Positions 1-7,207 of a DNA stretch of 29,071 nucleotides are shown piece after piece. Position 1 is the first letter of the stretch; every line of letters begins with the position of its first letter. The stretch covers positions 1-29,071 of IMG/VR virus record IMGVR_UViG_3300024257_000048. One strand, 5' to 3'. The translations under genes were made by a program, and so were the position numbers. The stretch comes from a virus. The notes under the pieces are model-generated. The model was not told where the DNA came from. It searched no databases and saw only the letters and a program-made list of their open reading frames with translations.

Positions 1-620
1 TGTTTTTTTATATATATGTATATATATGTTATTATTATATTATTTATTAGTATTATGATATAATACTAGATATATTATATATCTGATATAAATAATATAG
101 CTGGGGAATAAAAAGACTTTTTATTAGGAGAGGGGGAGAATTATATAATTGTATTATATATTCTTGTCTCTTAATAAGAAGTCTTTTGATTGGATAGCTA
201 ATTCTTAGCTATTTGATTTATGCTTTTTTCTTACTATCTATTATATAGAATAGCTGGAAAAAAGCAAGGCTTTTTTTTATTTTGTTTTTGTTTATTGTTT
301 GTTCCGATTCGTTTTCTGATTAGGCATAGAACTTATTCTAGTTCATTAGTCTTAGGATAGCAATAGTAGGATTAATATCGGGATAGGATTTTCTGGGATG
401 TCTTTACTTGCTGGTAGCTTTAACTTAATTTATTGTGTTTCTTTTTCTGGACTCTTCTATTAGGGTTCTGTGTATACTACATTCAGTAGGGGGTTCGTTG
501 TTTGCCACTAGGGCTCGTTAGTTTATTTAGGTTCGGGTAGGGGAAGGATTGTAGTCTTCCTTGTTTATGGCTAAGCGATTAGCTTAGTCTGATGTTGTCT
601 GGAATGATCTTCCTTTTTCT
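1..620. other. gene-free left-end region rich in short hairpins
   Basis: No convincing open frame is seen on either strand when TGA is read as Gly. The stretch is AT-rich, but unlike the rest of the window its plus strand has more G than C (several runs of four or five G). Short perfect inverted repeats follow one another: AGATATA/TATATCT near 67-83, AATAAAAA/TTTTTATT near 107-125, TAGCTAA/TTAGCTA near 195-211, GGAAG/CTTCC near 543-561 and CTAAGC/GCTTAG near 573-589. It may be a non-coding spacer, an untranslated RNA on the plus strand, or a boundary region. I see no tRNA. Confidence 0.5.
258..278 (+). terminator. possible intrinsic terminator, plus strand
   Basis: The sequence AAAAAAGC, loop AAG, GCTTTTTT is followed by more T (eight T in all), then ATTTTG. 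On the plus strand this is a hairpin with a U tract. It is nearly symmetrical, so it could work in both directions. No plus-strand gene is visible upstream, so what it would terminate is unknown. Confidence 0.4.
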
Positions 621-624
621 TTCG

Positions 625-669
625 AAAAAAAAAGATGATAGTATCTACATTGCTGTAGATACTATCATC
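625..669 (-). terminator. strong intrinsic terminator of the leftmost cassette
   Basis: A perfect 16-bp inverted repeat (634-649 and 654-669, loop of 4) is followed on the minus strand by nine U (625-633). The stop codon of the gene at 645-782 lies inside the stem, so translation to the end of that gene would melt the hairpin. Confidence 0.9.
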
Positions 670-782
670 AATGTGATAGCACTGGCTATTCCACTAAGGA
701 ATATACCAGTGATATCACTTTTTATTTCATAGTATTTACTGATTAATACAGTAAATACTATGATTAGTATTATTGCTGTCAT
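645..782 (-). CDS. 45-residue membrane protein, unknown role
   Basis: Starts MTAIILIIVFTVLISKYY and ends in a hydrophobic segment (ITLMIVSTAM), so two membrane helices with a short polar turn (EIKSD) are predicted. There are no TGA codons. It is the only gene between the phage-type promoter at 862-886 and the terminator at 625-669, with an A-rich leader before ATG. Almost the whole coding sequence is made of inverted repeats: a perfect 14-bp one at 729-763, an imperfect one at about 673-718, and the terminator stem over the stop. I do not recognise the protein. A small phage membrane protein (holin- or antiholin-like, or superinfection-related) is a guess. Confidence 0.65.
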   Translation of the reverse strand: MTAIILIIVFTVLISKYYEIKSDITGIFLSGIASAITLMIVSTAM

Positions 783-861
783 AACTTTTTTTTATTAAAT
801 TATAAGTGGATAATATAGTAGCTTAATTACTTAGTACAGTATTAGTGTACTATAATATTAT

Positions 862-886
862 CCATAAAATTTTTAGTAGTTGTGTG
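862..886 (-). promoter_or_regulatory. phage-type promoter motif, copy 1
   Basis: Minus strand reads CACACAACTACTAAAAA followed by TTTTATGG; four other copies occur at 1248, 2069, 5448 and 17008. The downstream edge is a GG that would be the RNA 5' end. From there GGATAATA can pair with TATTATCC (808-863), a 5' stem-loop. The start codon at 782 is about 80 bases downstream, and terminator 908-940 lies just upstream. Upstream flank has the small palindrome GCCTACGGC, also found in a GCCTTCGGC form at copies 4 and 5. Confidence 0.75.
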
Positions 887-907
887 TTGATTGCCGTAGG
901 CTTCTTT

Positions 908-940
908 AAAAAAAAGAGTACCTACTTATTAGCAGGTACT
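908..940 (-). terminator. intrinsic terminator
   Basis: AGTACCT (917-923) pairs with AGGTACT (934-940). On the minus strand this is followed by CTC and eight U (908-915). The TAA stop of the gene at 929-1213 is in the loop. It separates that cassette from promoter copy 1. Confidence 0.85.
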
Positions 941-1213
941 TTCTAGACGCTTGATTGCGTCTAATCTTATTATATTTAATGAGCAATCTAGTTGCTCATT
1001 AATATTTTGGTAGGTACAACCTGCATTCACAGGTGTACCATATTGAGATTCATACTCAGCAATTTCTTGCTGAGCATTTAGTGAAGCTGCATAAATTGCA
1101 GCTTCTTCTTCTGGAGAAAATTTAATTTCTCCATAAGCTTCTTCGTAATGATTGAAGAAAGTTTGAAACTCTCTTCAATCATTATGAAGAATATCTTTTA
1201 AATATTTTTTCAT
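929..1213 (-). CDS. 94-residue acidic protein, unknown
   Basis: Starts MKKYLKDILHNDGREF (the G is TGA) and has the acidic stretch EIKFSPEEEAAIYAA, then NAQQEIAEYESQYG, a CTYQN segment and a basic end (DAIKRLESTC). It is mostly helical and soluble, with no recognised domain. It is the only gene of its unit (promoter 1248-1272, terminator 908-940). The coding DNA is a chain of perfect inverted repeats: 12 bp at about 1147-1184, then GGAGAAA/TTTCTCC, GAAGCTGCA/TGCAGCTTC, CTCAGCAA/TTGCTGAG, AATGAGCAA/TTGCTCATT and AGACGC/GCGTCT. Confidence 0.7.
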
Positions 1214-1247
1214 AATGATTTATTAATATATAAATGGATATTTCTAT

Positions 1248-1272
1248 CCATAAAATTTTTAGTAGTTGTGTA
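1248..1272 (-). promoter_or_regulatory. phage-type promoter motif, copy 2
   Basis: Same 25-bp element as at 862-886, differing only in the last upstream base. The RNA would start at GG (1249-1248) and immediately form GGATA-GAAA-TATCC. The ATG at 1213 is 36 bases downstream. Confidence 0.75.
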
Positions 1273-1481
1273 AGTGTTGGATCTTTGATCCTATTTTAAT
1301 AGTCCCCCTTCCTTATGCCTATAGCTATTTAACAACGAGACTTGTTCGAGTTGTTAAAGTTTTAATTGTCTTCCTTATTTTAATCCCCCCTTCTTGAAGG
1401 GGGCTAGGGGGTTATTTTAATTTGTCTTCCTTATTTTTATTTGTCTACTTGTAGACTTGTAAACTGTTCTCCATTGTATAC
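1273..1481. other. intergenic region with C/G tracts and a short direct repeat
   Basis: No gene on either strand. It contains the hairpins GGATC/GATCC (about 1279-1291), AACAAC/GTTGTT (about 1331-1355), GTCTAC/GTAGAC (about 1443-1456) and CCCCCTTC/GAAGGGGG (about 1386-1403). The phrase TTTTAATTGTCTTCCTTATTTT occurs at about 1360 and again, with one extra T, at about 1415. It lies between the terminator at 1482 and the promoter at 1248-1272, so it may be untranscribed spacer. Confidence 0.45.
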
Positions 1482-1515
1482 AAAAAAAAAGAGACTGACT
1501 ATATTAGTCAATCTC
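1482..1515 (-). terminator. intrinsic terminator
   Basis: A 10-bp stem (1491-1500 with 1506-1515, one G-U pair in the minus-strand RNA) is followed by nine U (1482-1490). It ends the two-gene unit that begins at promoter copy 3, and its stem carries the TAG stop of the gene at 1499-1618. Confidence 0.88.
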
Positions 1516-1618
1516 TTTTCATTTTTCTCATTACTTCTGATTGTTGATTAGCAGACATTTGTCTGTAATTCTTATATCAGTTAGCTAATGAACTTCAAGC
1601 TGTGTTTGTAGTTTTCAT
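1499..1618 (-). CDS. 39-residue basic peptide, unknown
   Basis: Starts MKTTNTAGSSLANGYKNY and ends in a basic segment with QQSEVMRKMKRDGLI. All three Gly are TGA, so the gene is invisible under the standard code. The A/T leader (TTAATTATTAAATAAATAAATT) is of the type seen before other genes here. It is second in the unit promoter 2069 - gene 1659-2024 - this gene - terminator 1482. No family recognised. Confidence 0.6.
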
Positions 1619-1658
1619 AATTTATTTATTTAATAATTAAAGTAAGAACACAAGAAGA

Positions 1659-2024
1659 CTATAAGTCTTCTGCGTTCATTGCGCTTGAACCAAATGGTTC
1701 TAAGCTTTCTACTAATGTAGATAATTCTCAAGCCACAGTTAATACTGGCGCTTCTTTTTTATCTATACCTTGTTTGTAACCTTGTACAAACTTACTATCT
1801 TTATCATACACTTTGAATGATAAGATATTTCCTGATGCTTTACCTTTGATGTTACAATAAATTGTAGCATCTAATGTTCAATTAGATTGAACATATTGAA
1901 ATGGAAACACATCTTTAGTAATATCTAAATTTAATTTAGATATTACTAAATCTAAATTAGATATATGTCTAACACTTGCTATTTTAGATAAGCTTTCTCT
2001 ATTGTACCCTTTTGAATTTGTCAT
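1659..2024 (-). CDS. 121-residue protein, unknown, beta-rich
   Basis: N-terminal helix (GYNRESLSKIASVRH), then ISNLDLVISKLNLDITKDVFPF and strand-like segments (TLDATIYCNIKGKASG, ILSFKVYDKDSKFVQGY) and an acidic C-terminus (NAEDL). The two TGA codons fall at SNGT and VAGE. It is first in the unit driven by promoter copy 3. The coding DNA has several perfect inverted repeats, including 12 bp at about 1917-1943, 9 bp at about 1876-1896, and AGAAGACT/AGTCTTCT over the stop codon. Function unknown; an accessory, moron-like gene is possible. Confidence 0.7.
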
Positions 2025-2068
2025 AATCATATTGATTAGTGATAAAATATTGGCAGGAGTTTAATCTA

Positions 2069-2093
2069 CCATAAAATTTTTAGTAGTTGTGTG
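2069..2093 (-). promoter_or_regulatory. phage-type promoter motif, copy 3
   Basis: Identical over the 25-bp core to copy 1. GGTAG at the predicted RNA start can pair with CTGCC about ten bases on. ATG at 2024 is 46 bases downstream, and terminator 2129-2162 lies immediately upstream. Confidence 0.75.
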
Positions 2094-2128
2094 GATGCTG
2101 GCTTGCCTGTTTTAATAAGTCCTCCATT

Positions 2129-2162
2129 AAAAAAAAAGAGAACACATTATGCTGTGTTCTCT
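2129..2162 (-). terminator. intrinsic terminator
   Basis: A perfect 10-bp stem (2137-2146 with 2153-2162, loop of 6) is followed on the minus strand by a run of U (2129-2137). It ends the unit that includes the structured RNA at 2182-2290 and the genes from the promoter at 5448. Confidence 0.92.
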
Positions 2163-2181
2163 TTGTATCTCTTTATGTTTA

Positions 2182-2290
2182 TTGTCCCAAGAGTTTTATA
2201 TTGTAGACCGATATACTTATCTGAAAGTATATGAAATATAAGCGGCGTTCACCTCGCTTGTTACTATCAGTCTTACAGATATAAGGACAA
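2182..2290 (-). ncRNA. candidate structured RNA, about 110 nt
   Basis: No open frame. The ends pair (2182-2187 TTGTCC with 2285-2290 GGACAA). A further stem joins 2198-2205 with 2274-2282 and continues as AGACUGAUA with UAUCGGUCU, where one pair is G-U only in the minus-strand RNA. Two inner hairpins are visible: ATATACTT/AAGTATAT (2211-2218 with 2225-2232) and AAGCG/CGCTT (2240-2244 with 2255-2259). This gives a closing stem plus multi-branch loop, followed about 20 bases on by a strong terminator. I do not recognise the family; it has no hammerhead or twister core. Confidence 0.55.
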
Positions 2291-2294
2291 GATA

Positions 2295-2333
2295 TTATTT
2301 TAATTCTATTATAGCTTCTCTTGTTTTATTCAT
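2295..2333 (-). CDS. possible 12-residue leader peptide
   Basis: ATG after the typical A/T leader (TTTACTAACTAAATT), encoding MNKTREAIIELK, stop TAA five bases before the structured RNA at 2290. It may be a leader peptide or a chance frame. It starts 18 bases after the stop of the gene at 2352-2906. Confidence 0.25.
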   Translation of the reverse strand: MNKTREAIIELK

Positions 2334-2351
2334 AATTTAGTTAGTAAATTA

Positions 2352-2906
2352 TTATTGGTTATCTAATATTCTATCTGATCATTCATAGTCTATGTTATCT
2401 AGACTACTCATCATCTCTGATATTTCTTTGTGTCTCTTTAGTTGTTCTGGTGTTAACTCTGTCTTGTCTGTCTGCTCCGTTCAGAATAACTTGTGCTTGT
2501 ATATGAATGTATCCATCAGTAATTCTAATTCCTTATCATACTTCTCTCTTATCTTATTCTCTTCTCTCTGATATAAGATATTGTAAAATCAAAATTGCTT
2601 TCTTATTTCTTCTGCTCGTCTCTTTATTGTAGACACCGTTACTTTAGTTAGATCATTATCTAAATAGATGTCTCTCTTGTTGGTCACTTTAAAGATTACT
2701 TGTGTCATGAGTTTTGATTCTCATTCTCCTATCTTAAATGTTATGTCTTCTTCTTGCTCCTGTTCTATATGTTCTTCTAATTCCTTAAACGTAATTCATA
2801 ACTTACTAGATATAGTTTCTAATAAGTTCTTTCATATCCTCTTCTCATTGTCTGATCATCAGATATATCTATTGTAAATTCATTTAATCTTATTGCTTAT
2901 CTTCAT
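2352..2906 (-). CDS. 184-residue helical protein, unknown
   Basis: Starts MKISNKIKGIYNRYIGGSDN and is highly charged and mostly helical: KELEEHIEQEQEEDITF, RRAEEIRKQFGFYNILY, REENKIREKYDKELELL, then an acidic end (SEMMSSLDNIDYEGSD). Nearly all its Gly are TGA. The start is the only ATG after an in-frame TAA. It lies between the two structured RNAs (2978-3307 and 2182-2290) in the same transcription unit. No domain recognised. Confidence 0.75.
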
Positions 2907-2977
2907 GGTGCTAATTTATTATTAACATAAAACTAAGTTTTCTGTATAAGCTATTGTTATGTTTCACTATACATCTT

Positions 2978-3307
2978 ATCTATTCGTTACATAACCGTGA
3001 ATAGATATGGGGATACTTGATCACTTAAATAAGTTTCCGATTACTTAGTTACCCCACTCTTAGTACTCATCGCTCTTCAGCTATTCATATGCTTCTGTTA
3101 AACAGAAGGTGTAATATATAAGGTAATAATAATATCTTACGATAATGCGAGAAGTCGGTTGACTATTATGTCCAGCCCCTAAGTTGAGTCATAGCTTATG
3201 CTGGCTGCGCTACTGTTAGTTATATGTTGTTATGTATCCATAACTAATAACATCAAAATCATATTATTATCATAGCCTCAACTCATAGCCTTCTTATATA
3301 TTACACC
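2978..3307 (-). ncRNA. candidate large structured RNA, about 330 nt
   Basis: A 420-base gap without a frame, with marked long-range pairing. A perfect 15-bp stem joins 3108-3122 and 3293-3307. Directly inside it a perfect 10-bp stem joins 3126-3135 and 3261-3270. Inner hairpins include TTAGTTAT/ATAACTAA (3216-3223 with 3240-3247), AGTC-GGTT-GACT continued by ATAAT/ATTAT near 3142-3168, and GTTGAG/CTCAAC (3183 with 3277). On the 3' side (minus strand) follow CTTCTG/CAGAAG, GGGG/CCCC (3009-3012 with 3052-3055) and ATCTATTC/GAATAGAT (2978-2985 with 2999-3006). Neighbours and gene spacing put it on the minus-strand transcript, between genes 3331-4440 and 2352-2906. Ornate phage RNAs such as GOLLD or ROOL are a loose analogy only. 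Confidence 0.6.
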
Positions 3308-3330
3308 ATCCATTTAATAGGATGGTTGTT

Positions 3331-4440
3331 TTATCTTTTAAATTTATCTTCTATAGATCTCTTAGTTGTAATCTCTTCTTTACCTACAGATTCTATAGTG
3401 TTCTTTAGATATGTATCTAAATATTCTTTAGTCCCTTTAAGTTCTTCTAATATTCTTTGTATAGTTTCTATATCTAAATCTGATATAGCTTTCTCTAAGT
3501 CACATATATCTTGTGTAGTCACTGTTCATACTTCCATTAAATCTCATCTAGCTCTATAGATTAATGCATCATATTCTTTTAATGTTTCCATAGCATTATC
3601 TATAGCTTTTCTATTTTTATCTTTAGACATAAAGTCTTCCACTTTGTAATCATTATATGTTTTCATTGGTTTCTTTTTAGGTGTTAAAAATGGTTTCATC
3701 ATTTCTTCTATCTCTTCTTTTGTAGGAGTAGATGATCATGATGTATAAGTATCTGTTGTATATGATACTACAGGTGAGTCAGTGTATGATGTAGATGTAT
3801 CTATAGTTTCTACATACTTCTTTAATGCATATCATCTTCTTGTAACTCTATAGTCTTCATTAGTTAATCTATATACTTCCCATCAGTCTTCTATGTTTCT
3901 TTCTTTTACTTCAAGTCTAACTCATTCATATTCTGAATCATCATCTATCTCTACTATATCTCATACTTTATAATCATATAAGTTATCATCCATATCTCTA
4001 TCGTCTCTTACTAATTCTAAATCATTTAGTTTTGTTTGATTAGTTTCTTTATTAATAGGTATTCATGGTGATTGTAATTCTAATCCTCAATCTAATATAT
4101 TAATAATCTTCCATGATTTCCATTCATTTCTTTTTCTAGATTTAAATCTAACATGTTGTCATACTTTAAATCTAGTCCGTTCTCTTGTTACTTGTTCTAT
4201 AGGATCTGATAGATAATGTTTTATATAACAACCTACAGTATAGTATACACTTTGATCTTCTGATGTATATGTAATCATCTCATCATCTAAATTTAATTTA
4301 ATATATCCTGTAGATCTACTATGTGTATATCATGTAGGTCTATTTCAAGTATGCCATTTAATACTTGTGTATTCTTCCATACGCTGAAGAAGTCTTTCAG
4401 CTTCTTCTTTAGTATCGAATTTAATATATCTATTGTTCAT
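3331..4440 (-). CDS. 369-residue protein with SH3-like (KOW-type) segments
   Basis: N-terminal part (about residues 1-30) includes KFDTKEEAERLLQRMEEYT. Two segments then look like small SH3-type barrels: FKVGQHVRFKSRKRNEWKSW and YKVGDIVEIDDDSEYEGVRLE. A Ser/Thr-rich linker (TSTSYTDSPVVSYTTDTYTS) follows, then a charged helical C-terminus. In both KVG motifs the Gly is TGA, while Trp is TGG in EWKSW and DGW, showing the two codons are distinct. It follows the lysozyme by a few bases, so the SH3-like parts could bind cell wall, but this is inference from position only. Confidence 0.75.
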
Positions 4441-4445
4441 AAGTT

Positions 4446-4811
4446 TTATTTATTAAATAAACTAAGCTCTGCATATCTTCTCTTCTTTAATCATTTGTTA
4501 TTATATCAGTATACTCACATGATATATTTAATATCTTTTATACTACATCTCTTTATGTATCTATTTATATTCATAGCATACGCTCATGTATTGTACGTAT
4601 ACGATATCATAGCTACCTTTTGGTTATCAGTGTAGCATGATTTATTTACAAGCTCATAGAGAGGATTTAAATGTTGAATGAAACGCTTGTCTCATTCCTC
4701 TCTTGTTATCTCTTCTCATCTATAACTCTTGGTACCATATCAGATACTCCGTTGCTTCCTATCCCAATATGATCTAGATCTATATCATTCAAATCTAGAT
4801 ATGAATTTCAT
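4446..4811 (-). CDS. GH24 phage lysozyme (endolysin)
   Basis: Peptidoglycan muramidase for host lysis. From ATG at 4811 it reads MKFISRFEGYRSRSYWD, with catalytic Glu at residue 8, then SIGYGT (22-27), GEEITREEGDKRF, a TDNQ motif (61-64), SYTYNTGAYA (70-79) and GLKKRRYAEL near the end, all in the GH24 order. Glycines of FEG, the first of IGYG, and NTG are TGA. At 121 residues it is short: a helix matching the usual N-terminus (SVSEGVRQRA) is encoded just upstream in the same frame, which stays open to 4943 but has no ATG, GTG or TTG. Either translation starts at 4811, or at an unusual codon, or by frameshift from the preceding gene. Confidence 0.92.
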
Positions 4812-4887
4812 AGCACGCTGTCTTACTCACTCGCTAACGCTCGCTCCGTCGACGTTGTCTTTGTAAACTCTTATTGTATTTAATATA

Positions 4888-4911
4888 GGTACAGTCTCCT
4901 TAGCCTGTACC
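4888..4911 (-). promoter_or_regulatory. hairpin with AAGGAG in its loop before the lysozyme
   Basis: GGTACAG (minus strand, 4911-4905) pairs perfectly with CTGTACC (4894-4888). The 10-base loop holds AAGGAG, a rare Shine-Dalgarno-like sequence in this window. It begins 4 bases after the TAG stop of the upstream gene (4916-4918). It could control translation of the lysozyme or stimulate a -1 frameshift. Confidence 0.5.
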
Positions 4912-4915
4912 GTTT

Positions 4916-5359
4916 CTACTTTACTGTTCTGAATTGTTCTAAGTTAGAATCTGTCTTACAGTATTCTAAATTATATTCAACTCAATCTATCTTTCTAGTT
5001 ATCTGATTAGTATAACATATACTTCTCAATAATTCTGTCTCGTACTTTGGTTCAGTACTTTTAATTAAAGCTCTAGCTTCTTCTATAGTTTTCATATGAT
5101 CCTTAGATGCTTCACTAGATTCTCTAGCTCTACCTTCTAATATCTCTATGTCACTATTCTTATTAGCTTTAGCTTGCGCTTCTAATAATTCTTGTGCCGC
5201 TTTAATCTTAGCTTCACTTGCAGCTAATTCTATTTTAGCATTAGCTATCTCTAATTCTTTATTACTTTGATATATATCATATCAAATAAATACTATTACT
5301 ATTGCTACTAATCCTGTAGCTGTTGCCTTGTTAACAACTTTCTTAAAATCTATGTTCAT
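4916..5359 (-). CDS. membrane-anchored coiled-coil protein, spanin-like
   Basis: A single N-terminal membrane helix (about residues 12-27, ATATGLVAIVIVFIGYD) is followed by a long Ala/Glu/Lys coiled coil (ELEIANAKIELAASEAKIKA and onward), then a Cys-containing tail (SICYTNQ, EYCKTDSN). Inner-membrane spanins have this plan, and it sits directly before the lysozyme, so a role in lysis is likely but not proven. First gene after promoter copy 4, with a 90-base leader. Its last codons overlap the open frame that extends the lysozyme upstream, in the -1 frame. Confidence 0.7.
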
Positions 5360-5447
5360 ATTATATAGATTAATAAATAAAATACAAGTCTATTACAGAC
5401 TTTTTTAATTTAAAATAAAAACAAAATGTGATAGTAAGTTAATACTA

Positions 5448-5472
5448 CCACAAAATTTTTAGTAGTTGTGTG
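5448..5472 (-). promoter_or_regulatory. phage-type promoter motif, copy 4
   Basis: CACACAACTACTAAAAA followed by TTTTGTGG on the minus strand. The predicted RNA begins GGTAGTA, which pairs with TACTATC (one G-U). Upstream, TAGCCTTCGGCACATC is shared with copy 5. It serves the spanin-like gene, the lysozyme and the genes to 2352. Confidence 0.78.
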
Positions 5473-5496
5473 GATGTGCCGAAGGCTAGTACAGAA

Positions 5497-6654
5497 TTAA
5501 TAAAATAAATTCTTTAGTCCATTGATAACTTCCTCTATCCAATCTAATCTTCATTTCATATTACTTATCTCTGTCTTTAGTTTTATTATCTCTGTATTCT
5601 GATCTGTTAATCTAGTCTCTAGTTTCAATACTCTTGTAGCTAACTCCATATCTATACTAGGTGATGGAGTAACTGGAGTTGGTTTAACTATTGGAGTTGG
5701 TTTAACTATTGGTGTTGGTTCTATTACAATAGGTTCTTGAACCTTATCATTTGTAGACTCCTCGTCTCCTCCTAGTTTTAATCCTCATAAACTATTTAAT
5801 GCTGCTTCTATATTCAATGCTACATCTCATCCAGCTGGCATCTTAGTTCCTGTTCTTATTAATGTTTCTCTTATCTGTTTATATGTTAATGTTGGATCTA
5901 CTTCTAACATCAATGCTATAGCACTACTAATCTGTGGTGCTGCGAATGATGTTCATGGTTGTCTATGTATAGTTCCATCTCTATCTAACATGTCTGGATA
6001 ATATCCTTTACCTAATATCTCTGTGTGTTCTGTATTATGGTAGAACTTTTTCTTATATATAAAGTTTCCTTTATGTGAATAATAACTTCATACACATATA
6101 ATACTATTGTCTTCACAATGATATGAGTTAGATATCCTTGCTTTGTTTTGTAATGTAGTTACTACCATTATCCCTGCATCAGTTAATTCTTTTAGCTTAG
6201 CTGAATATTCTTTGTTCCTCCATGTTACACTTAAGTTCACTATCTTAATATCTCCTCTAGCTTTTATCTTATCTAGTATAGGTACTAACTCTTGGTATCT
6301 ACATGATGTACCATTACAGTAATCATATCTAATTACTTCTGCTCATGGTGCATATCATACTAATCATCCATCATTATGTGATGATGTGATTAATGATTCT
6401 ATTCCTACTCAATGATCTGAATTAGTAAAGCTATCTATTACTGCTATCTTAATTCATTTACCTGTAGCTTTATCCCATGCTCCATAAAAGTCTGATACTT
6501 TAAATGATCCATCTCTTGTTGATTGATAATATGAATCTCATTTGTTTCATTCAAAGTTTAATTCACTTGGTGTATATGCATGAGCCTTATTAATCACACA
6601 TCATATAAGCATTACAAATAATACTATTGTAATTATAGTTAATATTTTTCTCAT
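5497..6654 (-). CDS. secreted subtilisin-like (S8) serine protease, lipoprotein
   Basis: The N-terminus (MRKILTIITIVLFVMLIGC) is a signal peptide with a lipobox LIGC (Cys19; the Gly is TGA). The catalytic triad is readable: Asp74 in IAVIDSF, His81 in SDHGVG and Ser236 in PGTSFAAP, with a likely oxyanion Asn170 (TTLQN). The Gly before TS is TGA. After the catalytic domain come a KPTPIV proline repeat (about 310-335) and a C-terminal coiled coil (RVLKLETRLTDQNTEIIKLK). It is the last gene of the replication unit and is followed at once by promoter copy 4. An exported phage protease next to lysis genes may cleave surface or envelope proteins, or act in superinfection control; the target is unknown. 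Confidence 0.9.
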
Positions 6655-6661
6655 AGTTTTT

Positions 6662-6856
6662 TTAATTAGTTATTAATAATTCTATTTTATCTGTAGCTAA
6701 TCTTATCATTGAATGTGATAAGATATATTCTGTTCTATCTTTTGCTTCTTGACTTAAGTATTCTATCTTCCATAGTTCTTCTCTTAAGTCTGATAGCTTA
6801 TTTAAATCTCAATTGTTATAAGCTTCTTCTATATCTATATGATTTATATCACACAT
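6662..6856 (-). CDS. 64-residue acidic helical protein, unknown
   Basis: Reads MCDINHIDIEEAYNNGDL, then SDLREELWKIEYLSQEAK and RTEYILSHSMIRLATDKIE. Predicted soluble helical bundle with no recognised motif. It lies in a run of very small genes spaced by a few bases (6662-7601), as is usual for accessory genes of a lytic phage early or middle region. Confidence 0.65.
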
Positions 6857-6862
6857 AATCTT

Positions 6863-7024
6863 TTAATTAAGTTCTAATATATTTCTAAGACAACATTGTA
6901 CTTCTCCAATATATTCTAATGCATCTTGTTTCTGTATATCACAAAGTGCAGATGCTTCTATAGCATCTGCTTCTTCTTCTAGTCTTTGGTAATATAAATA
7001 TTGTGGTCAGTTATCTAACATCAT
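6863..7024 (-). CDS. 53-residue protein, unknown
   Basis: Starts MMLDNGPQYLYYQRLEEEAD and ends YIGEVQCCLRNILELN. Two adjacent ATG codons offer starts at 7024 or 7021. Its start overlaps the end of the upstream gene (7015-7197) by 10 bases, suggesting translational coupling. No family recognised. Confidence 0.6.
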
Positions 7025-7197
7025 AGTAAAGTTATTATCTTATTAAATACTTCTTCAGTTATATGCTCTTCAGCTTTCCTATATTCCTCACAATCACATG
7101 GTGTAATCTGTACTGATTCTCTTCCTTTCTTAAATCATTTAGAATTCTTTTTAATAATCTTTTGTGATTGTTGTATTCAACTTAGTCTAGTATCCAT
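7015..7197 (-). CDS. 60-residue basic protein, unknown
   Basis: MDTRLSGIQQSQKIIKKNSK, then GFKKGRESVQITPCDCEEYR and an amphipathic C-terminus. A CDC pair is present but there is no second metal pair. Starts ten bases after the stop of 7208-7501. Function unknown. Confidence 0.62.
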
Positions 7198-7207
7198 AAT
7201 GTATTTG

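Noticed and set aside
418-480. Plus-strand 21-codon frame starting ATGTCTTTACTTGC
   Set aside because: It is too short, has no leader like those of other genes, and no neighbours on that strand.
300-620. tRNA-like stretches with GGTTCG in the left region
   Set aside because: No cloverleaf with paired acceptor and T arms could be drawn on either strand. No tRNA with anticodon UCA is seen anywhere in the window.
2182-2290. Hammerhead or other self-cleaving ribozyme
   Set aside because: A CUGAUA-like phrase occurs, but the conserved CUGAUGA and GAAA core with flanking stems is missing.
2668-4635. Plus-strand frames at 2668-2877, 3326-3559 and 4321-4635
   Set aside because: They lie opposite minus-strand genes with clear domains or consistent composition. 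Their low-complexity Ser/Ile/Leu translations are what the complement of AT-rich coding DNA gives.
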